A stretch of DNA of 64,000 bases from Phenylobacterium aquaticum. GTDB taxonomy: Bacteria; Pseudomonadota; Alphaproteobacteria; Caulobacterales; Caulobacteraceae. This document shows, piece after piece, positions 23,685 through 32,329 of the stretch; position 1 is the first letter of the stretch, and each line of letters begins with the position of its first letter. Position numbers and translations under genes: made by a program. Below the pieces are notes generated by a model. That model was given only the letters and a program-made list of their open reading frames with translations, ran no database searches and had not been told where the DNA came from. The stretch lies in assembly GCF_022695515.1 (NCBI RefSeq), contig NZ_JALDPT010000001.1:124001-188000 (forward strand). Direction: 5' to 3'.

Positions 23685-25109
23685 TCACCGGCGAGACGGG
23701 CGGTCATCCTGCGATCCCACCCGGTCGAGCGCTTCGATCACGGACGTCCAGGGCGCCGATCCTTGGCGAGACGACAGGTCCGCCGCAGGCGCAACCGGGC
23801 CGTCAGCCTGGCCCCCCGGCGCGAGCGTCTCCGGACCGAGCACGCCCATTGCGGCGAGCAACATGGCGCAGGCGACGTACTCGTCCCGACGGGCGCTCAC
23901 CAGGCCGAACTGGGCCTCCCGCAGCGCCTGCTCGGCGTTCAGCACGTCCAGCGGCGTGCGCAGCCCGACCTCGGCTTCGCGACGCACCCCTTGCCAGGCC
24001 GCCATCTCCGCCCGCACCTGCTCCGCATTTCCCGCGACCCCGGCTCGGGCGGCCGCCACCTGCCGCCACGCCTGCGACACCGAGCGTTCCGTCTCGCGTC
24101 GCGCCTGTTGCTCCTCGAGCTCCGCCGCGTCGGCGCGGGCCGCCGCCTGACGCACGCCCGATCCGATCAGTCCGCCCGAGGCCAGCGGCATCTTGAAGAC
24201 CAGCGCGGCGGCGCTGAACTGATCATAGCCGCGGAAGGGGGAGGCGCCGGAAGCCCCCCCACCGGCCACGCCCAGGCTACCGCGCAGGCTGACTTCCGGC
24301 CGCCCGCGCGCCCTGGCCTCCGCGACCCGGGCGGCGCTGGCGCGTGACGCCGCCTCGGCCTGTCGGATCCGCGGATCGCGGTCCACGGCGATGCGCGCGG
24401 CGTCGGCAAGGCTGGGCGGCAGGGCGGCTGCGATAGGCGGCTCCGGCGCCAGGTTCTCCGGCGCATGGCCGACCAGGGCGCGGAAGTTGTCTTGGCTGAT
24501 CCCAAGCTGGGCCTCGGCCGCGGCGACGCGCGTTTGGGCGGCGGCGAAACGGCCTTCGGTCTGCGCGAGATCGGTCCGCGTGATCACCTTTACCCGCAGG
24601 TTCGCCTGCGCCTCGGCGAGCTGACGGTTCAGAACCTCGGCGCTGTCCTTGCTGATGGCGAGACGCTCCTCGTCGCGGCGCACATCGACGTAGGCGGCGA
24701 TCACATTGAGCAGCAGCGCCTGGCCGGCGCTGCGCAAGCCTTCGCGTCCCGCCGCGACCTCGGCTTCAGCCGCGGTGATCGCATGCGCCACGCGCCCGCC
24801 GGTGTAGAGCGGCTGCTCGCCCACCAGGCCCAGGCCCGAGGCGTTGATCTGCCCGAGCAGGGGGAGGGCGGTTTCGCTGCGCAGTATCCCTCCGGTGACG
24901 CCGAGGGTGGGCTGATAACCGGCTCGCGCCTGCGACACGACCTCGCCCAGCGCGCGCTGACCTTCCCGACGGGCCCGCAGTCCAGGGTTGGTCCGGTAAG
25001 CCGCATCGAGCGCATCGCCCAAGGTTTCCGCGTAGGCCGGCGAGGCCAGGAACGCCAGCGCCAAGCTGAAGATCCACCCTGAACACGCGATCCGGCGTGA
25101 CCTCGTCAT
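23685..25109 (-). CDS. TolC-family outer membrane efflux protein
   Basis: 474 residues. Signal peptide WIFSLALAFLASPAYAE, then ETLGDALDAAYRTNPGLRARR, the conserved start of TolC proteins, and two duplicated coiled-coil/beta halves (GYQPTLGVTGGILRSE; ARGRPEVSLRGSLGVAGG). The C-terminal AEVGLRTPLDVLNAEQALRE is the TolC family signature. No RND or ABC partner lies next to it, so it may serve as a shared outer-membrane duct. It converges on plsC. Start at 25109; promoter at 25170-25194. Confidence 0.9.
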   Translation of the reverse strand: MTRSRRIACSGWIFSLALAFLASPAYAETLGDALDAAYRTNPGLRARREGQRALGEVVSQARAGYQPTLGVTGGILRSETALPLLGQINASGLGLVGEQPLYTGGRVAHAITAAEAEVAAGREGLRSAGQALLLNVIAAYVDVRRDEERLAISKDSAEVLNRQLAEAQANLRVKVITRTDLAQTEGRFAAAQTRVAAAEAQLGISQDNFRALVGHAPENLAPEPPIAAALPPSLADAARIAVDRDPRIRQAEAASRASAARVAEARARGRPEVSLRGSLGVAGGGASGASPFRGYDQFSAAALVFKMPLASGGLIGSGVRQAAARADAAELEEQQARRETERSVSQAWRQVAAARAGVAGNAEQVRAEMAAWQGVRREAEVGLRTPLDVLNAEQALREAQFGLVSARRDEYVACAMLLAAMGVLGPETLAPGGQADGPVAPAADLSSRQGSAPWTSVIEALDRVGSQDDRPSRR

Positions 25110-25169
25110 CTTGATCCCCCTCGATGCCCGCGTCGGGCGCGCCGGCCAGGCCGACCGCGCTCGCTAAAG

Positions 25170-25194
25170 GACGACACACCCCGCCGCCGATTAC
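25170..25194 (-). promoter_or_regulatory. ECF-type promoter (GTAATC-N15-CGTC) for the tolC-like gene
   Basis: Minus strand GTAATC, 15 bases, CGTC, 60 bases before ATG 25109. Back to back with the site at 25227. Confidence 0.82.
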
Positions 25195-25226
25195 AGCGTG
25201 AGGGGACGGCGGGCTCCGATCTGGCT

Positions 25227-25251
25227 GTAAGCAGGCTCACGGCTCAGCGTC
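25227..25251 (+). promoter_or_regulatory. ECF-type promoter (GTAAGC-N15-CGTC) for the MgtC/DUF4010 gene
   Basis: Plus strand GTAAGC, 15 bases, CGTC, 51 bases before GTG 25303. Confidence 0.82.
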
Positions 25252-25302
25252 TGCTCGCTTGGGCCGATCGCGAGCCCGGGCGGCGGAGGAGATCGCGTAG
25301 AG

Positions 25303-26562
25303 GTGTCGCAACTGGAAGCCTTGGGGCGGCTCAGCGTGGCGCTGGCGATTGGACTGCTGATTGGGCTCGAGCGCGGCTGGCGGCGACGCAGCGCGGGCGA
25401 GGGCGGCCGTGCGGCAGGTCTACGGACCCTAGGCCTGACCGGCCTGTTGGGCGGCGTGGTGGCGCTCACCGTTCAGGGGGCCGCCGACGCCCTGCTGGGC
25501 GCCGCGTTCCTCTCCGTCGCGCTGGTGCTCGGCGGGTTTCAATGGCTGGAGGCCCGTCGCACGAGAGATGCAAGCGCGACCGGTGTAATCGCCGGGCTGC
25601 TGGCCTTCGCCTTGGGCGCCTACGCGGTCCGCGGGACGCTGCAGATCGCGGTCGGCGGCGCCGTCGCCGCCACCGCCCTGCTCGCGTTCAAGCGACCCTT
25701 GCACGCGTGGGTGCGTGCGCTCAGTTGGTCGGAGCTGCGCGCCCTCGTTGTTCTGCTGGTAATGACCGCCCTGATCCTGCCGGTGCTGCCGGATCGGACC
25801 TTCGATCCTTGGCAGGCGCTCAATCCCCGGCGGATCTGGCTGCTGGCGGTGTTGATCGCCGGCGTCTCGTTTATGGGGTACGCGGCCGTGCGGATCGCCG
25901 GCGCCCGGGGCGGGCTGCTGCTCTCCGCCCTCGCCGGAGGCTTGGCCTCATCGACGGCGACGACCTTGAGCTTTGCGCGGCTGGTGCGCGCAAATCCCGC
26001 GCTGTGCACATGGCTGGCCGGCGGCAGCCTGATTTCCAGCGGCCTGATGGCCCTGCGCGTCCTCGTGCTCGCGGGCGCCATCAATCGGCCGTTCGCATCG
26101 GCGCTCGCCTGGCCGATGGGCGCGGTCGCCTTGGTGCTCGGCGCAGCCGGGGCGCTGCTGATGACCAGACGCCCGGCCGGCGCTGGCTCCACGCAGGTGA
26201 CCACACTGAGCAATCCGCTCGAATTGGCTGCGGCGCTCAAGTTCGCGGGGCTGATCGCGGTGATCATGGTGTTGGGCAAGGTGCTCTCGCGCACCCTCGG
26301 CGCATCGGGCGTCTACGCTCTGGCGGTGTTGTCGGGCGTCGCGGACGTCGACGCGCTGACCCTCTCGGTGTCGGGTCTCGCCGATCGCGACCTGGCAAGG
26401 TCGGCCGCCGTGTTGGCGGTGAGCCTGGCCGTGGGCTCCAACACGCTGTCGAAGGCCGCCATCGCCAGCGTCGTCGGAGGTCGACGGCATGGCCTGCTGA
26501 TCGGCGGCGCCAGTCTCGCGGCCGTGGCGATCGGCGCGATGGTCCTCGTCGTGCGCAGCTGA
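25303..26562 (+). CDS. MgtC/SapB-type membrane protein with DUF4010 domain
   Basis: 419 residues, about 12 hydrophobic helices. The first part (LGRLSVALAIGLLIGLERGWRRR ... GLRTLGLTGLLGGVVAL) is the MgtC/SapB core with its GLERG and R-T-L motifs. The rest matches DUF4010 (LSALAGGLASSTATTLSFA; GVADVDALTLSVSGLA). MgtC proteins modulate F-ATPase or Mg homeostasis in low Mg and intracellular stress; the DUF4010 fusion is uncharacterised. GTG start with GGAGGAG about 13 bases upstream, a rather long spacing. Confidence 0.87.
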   Translation: MSQLEALGRLSVALAIGLLIGLERGWRRRSAGEGGRAAGLRTLGLTGLLGGVVALTVQGAADALLGAAFLSVALVLGGFQWLEARRTRDASATGVIAGLLAFALGAYAVRGTLQIAVGGAVAATALLAFKRPLHAWVRALSWSELRALVVLLVMTALILPVLPDRTFDPWQALNPRRIWLLAVLIAGVSFMGYAAVRIAGARGGLLLSALAGGLASSTATTLSFARLVRANPALCTWLAGGSLISSGLMALRVLVLAGAINRPFASALAWPMGAVALVLGAAGALLMTRRPAGAGSTQVTTLSNPLELAAALKFAGLIAVIMVLGKVLSRTLGASGVYALAVLSGVADVDALTLSVSGLADRDLARSAAVLAVSLAVGSNTLSKAAIASVVGGRRHGLLIGGASLAAVAIGAMVLVVRS

Positions 26563-26575
26563 AAGGGCGGGCGGT

Positions 26576-26600
26576 GTAAGCGCCCGGTCCCCTGAGCGTC
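26576..26600 (+). promoter_or_regulatory. ECF-type promoter (GTAAGC-N15-CGTC) for the small gene / ppsA operon
   Basis: Plus strand GTAAGC, 15 bases, CGTC, just after the MgtC stop. It is 54 bases before the small gene at 26655, which has a strong SD, and 293 before ppsA. Confidence 0.82.
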
Positions 26601-26654
26601 TAGGCGGGAGCGGTGCTCGGGACCTTCTCGAGCGCGAAGCGAAGGAGCCGCCGG

Positions 26655-26870
26655 ATGCGAGACCCCGCCCATAGGAAAGCCCAGCCATCGCTGAAGGTTG
26701 ACCATGCCGGTGCGGCCTGCGCCAGGGCCCAGGCGTCGGCTCGCCTCGATGAGGCGCTCGCAGATTCGAGTCCGGCCAGCGATCCCCCCGCGCTCACCGC
26801 CCGGCGGGCGGCGGGCGAGCCCAAGGCCTGTGCCGCATCCGCCTGCGCGGATACGGCGTCGAACCGCTGA
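26655..26870 (+). CDS. Small hypothetical protein heading the ppsA operon
   Basis: 71 residues beginning MRDPAHRKAQPSLKVDHAG, Ala-rich, with three cysteines (AGAACARAQ; EPKACAASACAD). No membrane helix and no recognised family. The case for a gene rests on GAAGGAG seven bases before the ATG and a motif promoter 54 bases upstream; the product itself has few distinctive features. It ends 23 bases before ppsA. It may be a leader protein or a short metal- or redox-responsive protein. Confidence 0.45.
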   Translation: MRDPAHRKAQPSLKVDHAGAACARAQASARLDEALADSSPASDPPALTARRAAGEPKACAASACADTASNR

Positions 26871-26893
26871 CATTCAGATTGCGAGACGTGACG

Positions 26894-29287
26894 ATGGATC
26901 TGAACTCCGATTGGGTCGCCAGCTTCGAGGAGCTCGGGCGCGGCGACGTGGCGCAGGTGGGCGGCAAGAACGCATCGCTCGGCGAGATGGTGTCCAACCT
27001 GTCGAGCCGAGGGGTGCGCGTCCCGCCCGGATTCGCCACCACCGCGGCGGCCTATTGGCGCTTCCTGGACGCTAACGGGCTCAGGGACGTGATCGCTGGC
27101 GCGGTCGGCGACTTGGCGCAGGGGCGGGCGCCCTTGCCGGCTGTGGGCCGCCGCTTGCGCGAGGCGATGCTCGCTGGCCGCTGGCCCGAGGACATCGCGG
27201 CCGCGATCGTCGAAGCCTACCGGGCGCTCTGCGGCCGGATCGGCCGTTCGGACGCTGACGTGGCCGTGCGGTCCAGCGCCACCGCCGAGGATCTGCCGGA
27301 CGCCAGTTTCGCCGGCCAGCAGGAGAGCTTCCTGAACATCCGCGGCGAGGCCGCGCTGCTTGACGCGTGCAAGCGTTGCTACGCCTCTCTGTTCACCGAC
27401 CGGGCCATCTCCTACCGCGCGGCCAAGGGCTTCGATCACACGAAGGTGGCGCTGTCGATCGGGGTCCAGCAGATGGTCCGCTCGGATCGGGCCGGGGCGG
27501 GGGTGATGTTCTCCCTCGACACGGAGAGTGGTTTCGATCGCGTGGTGCTCATAAACGCCGCCTGGGGTCTCGGCGAGATGGTGGTGCAGGGCGCCGTGGA
27601 CCCCGATGAATACCAGGTCTTCAAACCGCTCCTCGACGCGCCCGGCGTCACACCGATCCTCGAGAAGCGGCTCGGCGCCAAGGCCGAAAAGCTTATCTAC
27701 GCCTCAGGCGGCGAGGCGCCGACCCGCCGAACCGCCACCTCACGCCGGGAACAGGGGAGCTACGTCCTCCTGGACACTGAGATCCTGCAGCTCGCGCGCT
27801 GGGCTCGGGTCATCGAGGACCATTATGGCGTCCCGATGGACATGGAATGGGCGAAGGACGGCGAGAGCGGCGAGCTCTTCATCGTCCAGGCGCGGCCGGA
27901 GACCGTGCAGTCGCGCAAGGGCACGGCGGCCCTGCACAGCTATTCGGTCAGCGCGAAAGGGCCGGTTCTGGCCACCGGGCTCGCCATCGGCGAGGCGGCC
28001 GTGGCGGGTCGCGTGTGCCTTCTGCAGAGCCCGCAGGAGATCGGTCAGTTCATCGACGGCTCGATCCTGGTGACGACCTCGACCGACCCGGACTGGGTGC
28101 CGATCATGAAGCGGGCGGCGGCGATCGTCACCGACCACGGCGGCCGGACCTCGCATGCGGCGATCGTCAGCCGTGAACTCGGCCTGCCGGCCATCGTCGG
28201 CGCGGGCGATGCGAGCCAGGTGCTGCATGACGGCCAGGAGATCACCGTGTCCTGTGCGGAGGGCGAGCAAGGGTTCGTCTATGAGGGGGTGGCGCAGATC
28301 GAGCAGACGGCGCTCGATCTGCAGGGCCTGCCGGCGACCCGCACCCAGATCATGCTCAATCTGGCCAACCCCGGGACCGCGTTTCGCTGGTGGCGGCTGC
28401 CGGCCGACGGCGTGGGCCTGGCGCGGATGGAGTTCGTCATCAGCAACCACGTTCGCGTGCACCCGATGGCGCTGGTCAATTTCGCCAGCCTGAAAGACGA
28501 GGCCGCCGCTCGCGCCATCGAGGAGATCGCCGCCGGTTACGAGGACAAGACGGAATATTTCGTCGACCGCTTGGCGCGCGGCCTGTCGCGCATCGCGGCG
28601 GTCTTCCACCCCAAGCCGGTCATCATTCGGATGAGCGACTTCAAGACCAACGAATACGCCAACCTGATCGGCGGCGCCGCCTTCGAGCCTCAGGAGGAGA
28701 ATCCGATGCTCGGGTTCCGGGGCGCCTCACGGTACTACTCGCCGCGCTATCAGGCGGGCTTCGCTCTGGAGTGTCGCGCCATCCAGCGCCTGCGCGACAC
28801 CATCGGTCTGCGCAATGTGGTGGTGATGATCCCGTTCTGCCGGTCCACCGCCGAGGCGGACCGGGTGCTGGCGGTGATGGCCGAGAACGGCCTCGAGCGC
28901 GGCCGGGACGGTTTGGAGGTCTACGTCATGTGCGAAATTCCGTCGAACGTCATCCTTGCGGCCGACTTCGCCCGGCGATTCGACGGCTTCTCGATCGGCA
29001 GCAACGACCTCACCCAGCTGACGCTGGGGGTGGACCGCGATTCCGGCGACCTCGCGGGCCTGTTCGACGAGCAGGATCCGGCCGTTAAATGGATGATCGG
29101 CGAGGTCCTGCGCGCGGCCGGGGAGGCCGGCGCGAAGGTCGGAATCTGCGGCGAAGCGCCCAGCAACCATCCAGAATTTGCGCGTTTCCTCGTTGAGAGG
29201 GGCATCGACTCCATCTCCGTGAGCCCTGATAGTTTCGTGGCGGTGAAGCGGGTCGTCGCCGATGCGGAGGCGACGCCGCGGCCATGA
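26894..29287 (+). CDS. ppsA: Phosphoenolpyruvate synthase
   Basis: 797 residues, the usual PpsA size. It makes PEP, AMP and phosphate from pyruvate and ATP for gluconeogenesis. N-terminal ATP-binding domain (VGGKNASLGEMVSNLSSRGV, VAVRSSATAEDLPDASFAGQQ), the central phosphohistidine domain (IVTDHGGRTSHAAIVSRELGLPAIVG, active His in GGRTSHAA) and the C-terminal PEP-binding barrel (GSNDLTQLTLGVDRDS, VGICGEAPSN). Start at ATG 26894; TTG 26879 and GTG 26888 are in frame. With type II GAPDH elsewhere in the regulon it suggests a switch toward gluconeogenic flux. Confidence 0.95.
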   Translation: MDLNSDWVASFEELGRGDVAQVGGKNASLGEMVSNLSSRGVRVPPGFATTAAAYWRFLDANGLRDVIAGAVGDLAQGRAPLPAVGRRLREAMLAGRWPEDIAAAIVEAYRALCGRIGRSDADVAVRSSATAEDLPDASFAGQQESFLNIRGEAALLDACKRCYASLFTDRAISYRAAKGFDHTKVALSIGVQQMVRSDRAGAGVMFSLDTESGFDRVVLINAAWGLGEMVVQGAVDPDEYQVFKPLLDAPGVTPILEKRLGAKAEKLIYASGGEAPTRRTATSRREQGSYVLLDTEILQLARWARVIEDHYGVPMDMEWAKDGESGELFIVQARPETVQSRKGTAALHSYSVSAKGPVLATGLAIGEAAVAGRVCLLQSPQEIGQFIDGSILVTTSTDPDWVPIMKRAAAIVTDHGGRTSHAAIVSRELGLPAIVGAGDASQVLHDGQEITVSCAEGEQGFVYEGVAQIEQTALDLQGLPATRTQIMLNLANPGTAFRWWRLPADGVGLARMEFVISNHVRVHPMALVNFASLKDEAAARAIEEIAAGYEDKTEYFVDRLARGLSRIAAVFHPKPVIIRMSDFKTNEYANLIGGAAFEPQEENPMLGFRGASRYYSPRYQAGFALECRAIQRLRDTIGLRNVVVMIPFCRSTAEADRVLAVMAENGLERGRDGLEVYVMCEIPSNVILAADFARRFDGFSIGSNDLTQLTLGVDRDSGDLAGLFDEQDPAVKWMIGEVLRAAGEAGAKVGICGEAPSNHPEFARFLVERGIDSISVSPDSFVAVKRVVADAEATPRP

Positions 29288-29308
29288 GAATCAAGGATCC
29301 TCGCCAGC

Positions 29309-30601
29309 ATGGATGATCGGCGCGCAGCGACGGGTACGGCTGCGGCGGACCGTCTCAACGAGGCCTGCTTCTGCATCACCCTCGACCGGCGCCTGTTGAA
29401 CGAAGCGCTCGACGAAACGGCGGGAGAGGCCGGGTTTGCCCAGGCTCTCGTGGACGCCCACCCTTGGTTGTTCGCGAACTCGCCCGTCTTTCTCCGGACC
29501 GACCTGCTGCGCGATATGCTGGACGTGGTCGCCGCCGTGCAAGCCGCGGCGGCCGTACCGGACTATCGGGCTGCGGCGCTCGCCTGGGCGCCGGCGTTGG
29601 CGCGCCCAGACCCGGGACCCTTGGGCGTCTTCATGGGCTATGACTTCCACCTCACCGAAAGCGGCCCGAAGCTCATCGAGATCAACACCAACGCCGGCGG
29701 CGCCTTCCTGAACGCCGTGCTCGGCCGCGCTCAGCAGGCCTGCTGCGGCGCCGATCTTATCGCCCGCAGCGACGCCTCGCCGGACACCTTCGCTGCGCGC
29801 GTGGCGGACATGTTCAAGGCGGAATGGCGCCGGCAGGGTCGAGAGGGGGCGCCGCGGCGCATCGCCATCGTCGACGATGACCCCGCAGGGCAGCCGCTGC
29901 GCGGCGAGTTCACGCTCGCGCAGGCGCTGCTGCGCACGGCAGGTCTGGAGACGATCATCGCCGACCCGCAGGACCTCAAGCTTGACGGCGATCAGCTGCT
30001 CTGCGGCGGCGAACCGGTCGACCTCGTGTACAATCGTCTGGTGGACTTCTGGTTGGACGCGCCGGGCCACGCGGTGCTGCGGCGCGCCTATGAAGCGGGC
30101 AGGGTGGTCGTGACGCCCAACCCGCACGTCTATGCGCTCTATGCTGACAAGCGAAACTTGACCCTTCTCTCCGACCGCGAACAGCTGGCCGCCTGGGGAC
30201 TGGCGAGCCACCACGGCGAGACGCTGGCGCGCGCCGTCCTCCGCACGGTGCGTCTGACCCCAAACAACGCCGATCGCCTCTGGTCAGAGCGCAACCATTG
30301 GTTCTTCAAGCCTGCGCGCGGGCACGCCAGCAAGGCCGCCTATCGCGGCGCGAAGCTGACCCGCCGGGTGTGGGGCGAGATCCTCGATGCTGACTATGTG
30401 GCGCAAGCCTATGCACCACCGAGCGAACGCGCGCTGCTGCGAGATGGCGAACATGTCCGGCTGAAGGTCGACGTCAGGCTCTACACCTACGGCCGCGCCT
30501 TGCTCCTGACGGCCGCGCGGCTCTATCAGGGCCAGACCACAAACATGCGGACGCCCAGCGGTGGGTTCGCGCCAGTCTTGGTGCTGCGCCAGCCGGCATA
30601 G
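29309..30601 (+). CDS. Uncharacterised ATP-grasp-like protein following ppsA
   Basis: 430 residues, soluble. Segments typical of circularly permuted ATP-grasp ligases are visible: GYDFHLTESGPKLIEINTNAGG (Mg-binding Glu/Asn), VDLVYNRLVDFWLD, VVTPNPHVYALYADKRNLTLL and NHWFFKPARGHASKAAYRG (ATP-binding Lys). The C-terminal strand is VDVRLYTYGRALLLTAARLYQGQ. These suggest formation of an amide bond such as peptide ligation, but the substrate is unknown. It starts 21 bases after ppsA and ends in a strong bidirectional hairpin, so it belongs to the ppsA transcript. Confidence 0.72.
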   Translation: MDDRRAATGTAAADRLNEACFCITLDRRLLNEALDETAGEAGFAQALVDAHPWLFANSPVFLRTDLLRDMLDVVAAVQAAAAVPDYRAAALAWAPALARPDPGPLGVFMGYDFHLTESGPKLIEINTNAGGAFLNAVLGRAQQACCGADLIARSDASPDTFAARVADMFKAEWRRQGREGAPRRIAIVDDDPAGQPLRGEFTLAQALLRTAGLETIIADPQDLKLDGDQLLCGGEPVDLVYNRLVDFWLDAPGHAVLRRAYEAGRVVVTPNPHVYALYADKRNLTLLSDREQLAAWGLASHHGETLARAVLRTVRLTPNNADRLWSERNHWFFKPARGHASKAAYRGAKLTRRVWGEILDADYVAQAYAPPSERALLRDGEHVRLKVDVRLYTYGRALLLTAARLYQGQTTNMRTPSGGFAPVLVLRQPA

Positions 30602-30624
30602 CGCCGCCGGGCCAGCCGGCCTTG

Positions 30625-30651
30625 CCGTCGGCCGCCAACAGCGGCCGACGG
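30625..30651. terminator. Bidirectional hairpin terminator between convergent genes
   Basis: Perfect 11-bp arms CCGTCGGCCGC / GCGGCCGACGG with loop CAACA. It lies between the stop of the ATP-grasp gene (30601) and that of the 108-aa gene (30664). Little T-run. Confidence 0.7.
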
Positions 30652-30663
30652 TACTGAGAACCC

Positions 30664-30990
30664 TCAGCGGGGCGCGGGCGGCGCCGTTTCGGACGCGGCC
30701 GGCTTGTCCATCATGGCCTGGCATTTGTCATGCATCCCCTTCATCTCGGCAGGCGAGAGCGGCTTGCCATTGGGGTAGCTGGCAATGCCCATCTTGTCGC
30801 GCGTGTGATCGTGCGGCTGCTTGGGGTCCATCATGCGGCCCATGTAAGCCTTGCAGTCCTCGTGCAGCTTGGCGTCGGCCGCCTTGGCCCGCGCCTCGGT
30901 GACCCCCGGATGGTGGGCGGCGTGGTCCTGCGCCAGGGCGGCGCTCCCGCTTAGCAGGGCCGCCGCGACGCCCGCGATAATGAATCTCAT
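30664..30990 (-). CDS. Periplasmic His/Met-containing hypothetical protein
   Basis: 108 residues. Clear signal peptide MRFIIAGVAAALLSGSAALA ending before QDHAAHHPG. The mature part has a helical core EARAKAADAKLHEDCKAYMGR and repeated metal-type ligands (HDHTRDKMG, MKGMHDKCQAMM), with two cysteines. It looks like a small periplasmic metal-binding protein; I do not recognise a named family. Start at MRFI because the signal peptide begins there. Promoter at 31034-31058. Confidence 0.75.
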   Translation of the reverse strand: MRFIIAGVAAALLSGSAALAQDHAAHHPGVTEARAKAADAKLHEDCKAYMGRMMDPKQPHDHTRDKMGIASYPNGKPLSPAEMKGMHDKCQAMMDKPAASETAPPAPR

Positions 30991-31033
30991 GATGATCTCC
31001 TTGAATGGCGCCCCCTCGGCGCTCACTTGGCCT

Positions 31034-31058
31034 GACGCAACCCAGCCGAAAGCCTTAC
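31034..31058 (-). promoter_or_regulatory. ECF-type promoter (GTAAGG-N15-CGTC) for the 108-aa periplasmic protein
   Basis: Minus strand GTAAGG, 15 bases, CGTC, 43 bases before ATG 30990. It lies in the short gap after the Bax-inhibitor gene, so the 108-aa gene has an independent start. Confidence 0.82.
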
Positions 31059-31066
31059 GGCGATCG

Positions 31067-31813
31067 TCAGCGGCGTTGACCGAACAGGTTGAGCAGGAAC
31101 TGGAAGAGGTTGATGAAGTCCAGGTAGAGGCTGAGCGCGCCATAGCTGCTCGCCGCGCCCAGGGCCGCGGTATCGCCACCCAGGTCGTGATAGGTCAGCT
31201 TCAGACGCTGGGTGTCATAGGCGATGAGCCCGGCGAAGATGAGCACGCCGATCGCGCTGAACAGAAACGAGAACCCGGGCGGGTTCCAGAACATCCGCAC
31301 GAGCGAGGCCAGCACCAGGCCCACCAGGCCGATCATCAGGAAGCTGCCGAACCCCGTGAGATCCTTCTTCGTCGTGTAGCCGAAGAGGCTGAGCGCGCCG
31401 AACGCCGCGGCCGTGATCAGGAAGGTGCTGGCGAGAGATGCGCCGGTATAGACCAGGCCGAGAACGCCCAGCGAGGCACCGATCAGCGCGCTGATGCCGA
31501 AGAAGAGGAGACCTGCGCCCCGGGCGGTCGGCTGCCGCATGGCGAACATCGATCCCAGCAGCACCACCAGCGGGGCGAACGCAACCGCCATGCCGAGCAG
31601 GGTGTAGCCGGCGAACCGGCCATCTGGCGCGAGCCGGAACATGGCGTCGCGCACCGGCGGGACCATGCTGGTCAGGTAGGCGAGCGCGGCCGAAAGCAGG
31701 AGGCCGAGAGCGACCTTGTTGTACACACCGAGCATGAAACGACGCAGGCCCGCGTCTACCGCCATGTCCAGCTGAGCTGGCGCGCGGAGCGTCTGATGAT
31801 CTAAATGAGCCAT
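31067..31813 (-). CDS. Bax inhibitor-1/YccA (BI-1) family membrane protein
   Basis: 248 residues, seven hydrophobic helices. Segments typical of BI-1: LRRFMLGVYNKVALGLLLSAA near the N-terminus, VYTGASLASTFLITAAAFGALSL, and the final FAGLIAYDTQRLKLTYHD with the paired Asp residues thought to form the pH-sensing calcium-leak site. BI-1 proteins are calcium/proton leak channels implicated in envelope stress. Start at MAHLDHQT, which has GGAGG upstream. Own ECF-type promoter at 31872-31896. Confidence 0.92.
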   Translation of the reverse strand: MAHLDHQTLRAPAQLDMAVDAGLRRFMLGVYNKVALGLLLSAALAYLTSMVPPVRDAMFRLAPDGRFAGYTLLGMAVAFAPLVVLLGSMFAMRQPTARGAGLLFFGISALIGASLGVLGLVYTGASLASTFLITAAAFGALSLFGYTTKKDLTGFGSFLMIGLVGLVLASLVRMFWNPPGFSFLFSAIGVLIFAGLIAYDTQRLKLTYHDLGGDTAALGAASSYGALSLYLDFINLFQFLLNLFGQRR

Positions 31814-31871
31814 GTGAGCCTCCTCCTGCCGCCCGTCCTCAGGTCCTGAGCGACCCCCCGGGCTCCCAATT

Positions 31872-31896
31872 GACGCGCCGAATCGCGGATCATTAC
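31872..31896 (-). promoter_or_regulatory. ECF-type promoter (GTAATG-N15-CGTC) for the BI-1 gene
   Basis: Minus strand GTAATG, 15 bases, CGTCAAT, 58 bases before ATG 31813. The flanks also match the site at 42715 (CGCGTAATG ... GCGTCAAT). Confidence 0.84.
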
Positions 31897-31953
31897 GCGG
31901 GCGCGCCGTGACCGACGAATGTGGCGCCTTCCAGCGGATATCTCACCCTCGCG

Positions 31954-32160
31954 TCAGCAGCCGTGGCGGCGCGGCGGGCTCTCCTCCTTCCGGCGGGTCG
32001 ACGTCGAGGGCGCTGCGCGGCCTCGCGGGTCCCTGACGGGCTGATCTTGGGTGTGCGTCGCCGTGCGATGACGGCCGTGCCGCCCGTGGCCGAAGAGGTG
32101 GACGGCGACGAAGCCGCCCGCGAGAAGAACCCAGATCCAATTGTTCGAGAGCCAAGCCAT
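31954..32160 (-). CDS. Small single-span membrane protein, DUF2933-like (copy 2)
   Basis: 68 residues: MAWLSNNWIWVLLAGGFVAV then HLFGHGRHGRHRTATHTQD and an Arg-rich tail. Same plan as copy 1 at 19847-20047: the W-L-S-x-N-W-x-W start, the helix, and a H-x-x-G-H-G-x-H-G-x-H ligand strip. Start at MAWL, with GGAGGCGGTC upstream. Own ECF-type promoter only 24 bases away. Probably a metal-binding inner-membrane peptide; this is inference. Confidence 0.72.
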   Translation of the reverse strand: MAWLSNNWIWVLLAGGFVAVHLFGHGRHGRHRTATHTQDQPVRDPRGRAAPSTSTRRKEESPPRRHGC

Positions 32161-32184
32161 GACCGCCTCCTTGTTCCGGAGCAA

Positions 32185-32210
32185 GACGCGCCGGTCCTGG
32201 TCTTGGTTAC
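32185..32210 (-). promoter_or_regulatory. ECF-type promoter (GTAACC-N16-CGTC) for DUF2933-like copy 2
   Basis: Minus strand GTAACC, 16 bases, CGTC, 24 bases before ATG 32160. Confidence 0.7.
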
Positions 32211-32329
32211 AGCTGAGTTCCTAGTCGGCAGTCGGCCGTGCGGCCGCGTGGGGGGCCAGGCGCAGCAGCCGCAATATGATCGGCAGTGCTGCTCGGCCCG
32301 AGGCCTTCGGGCTTCTCTTCGCGGGCAGG

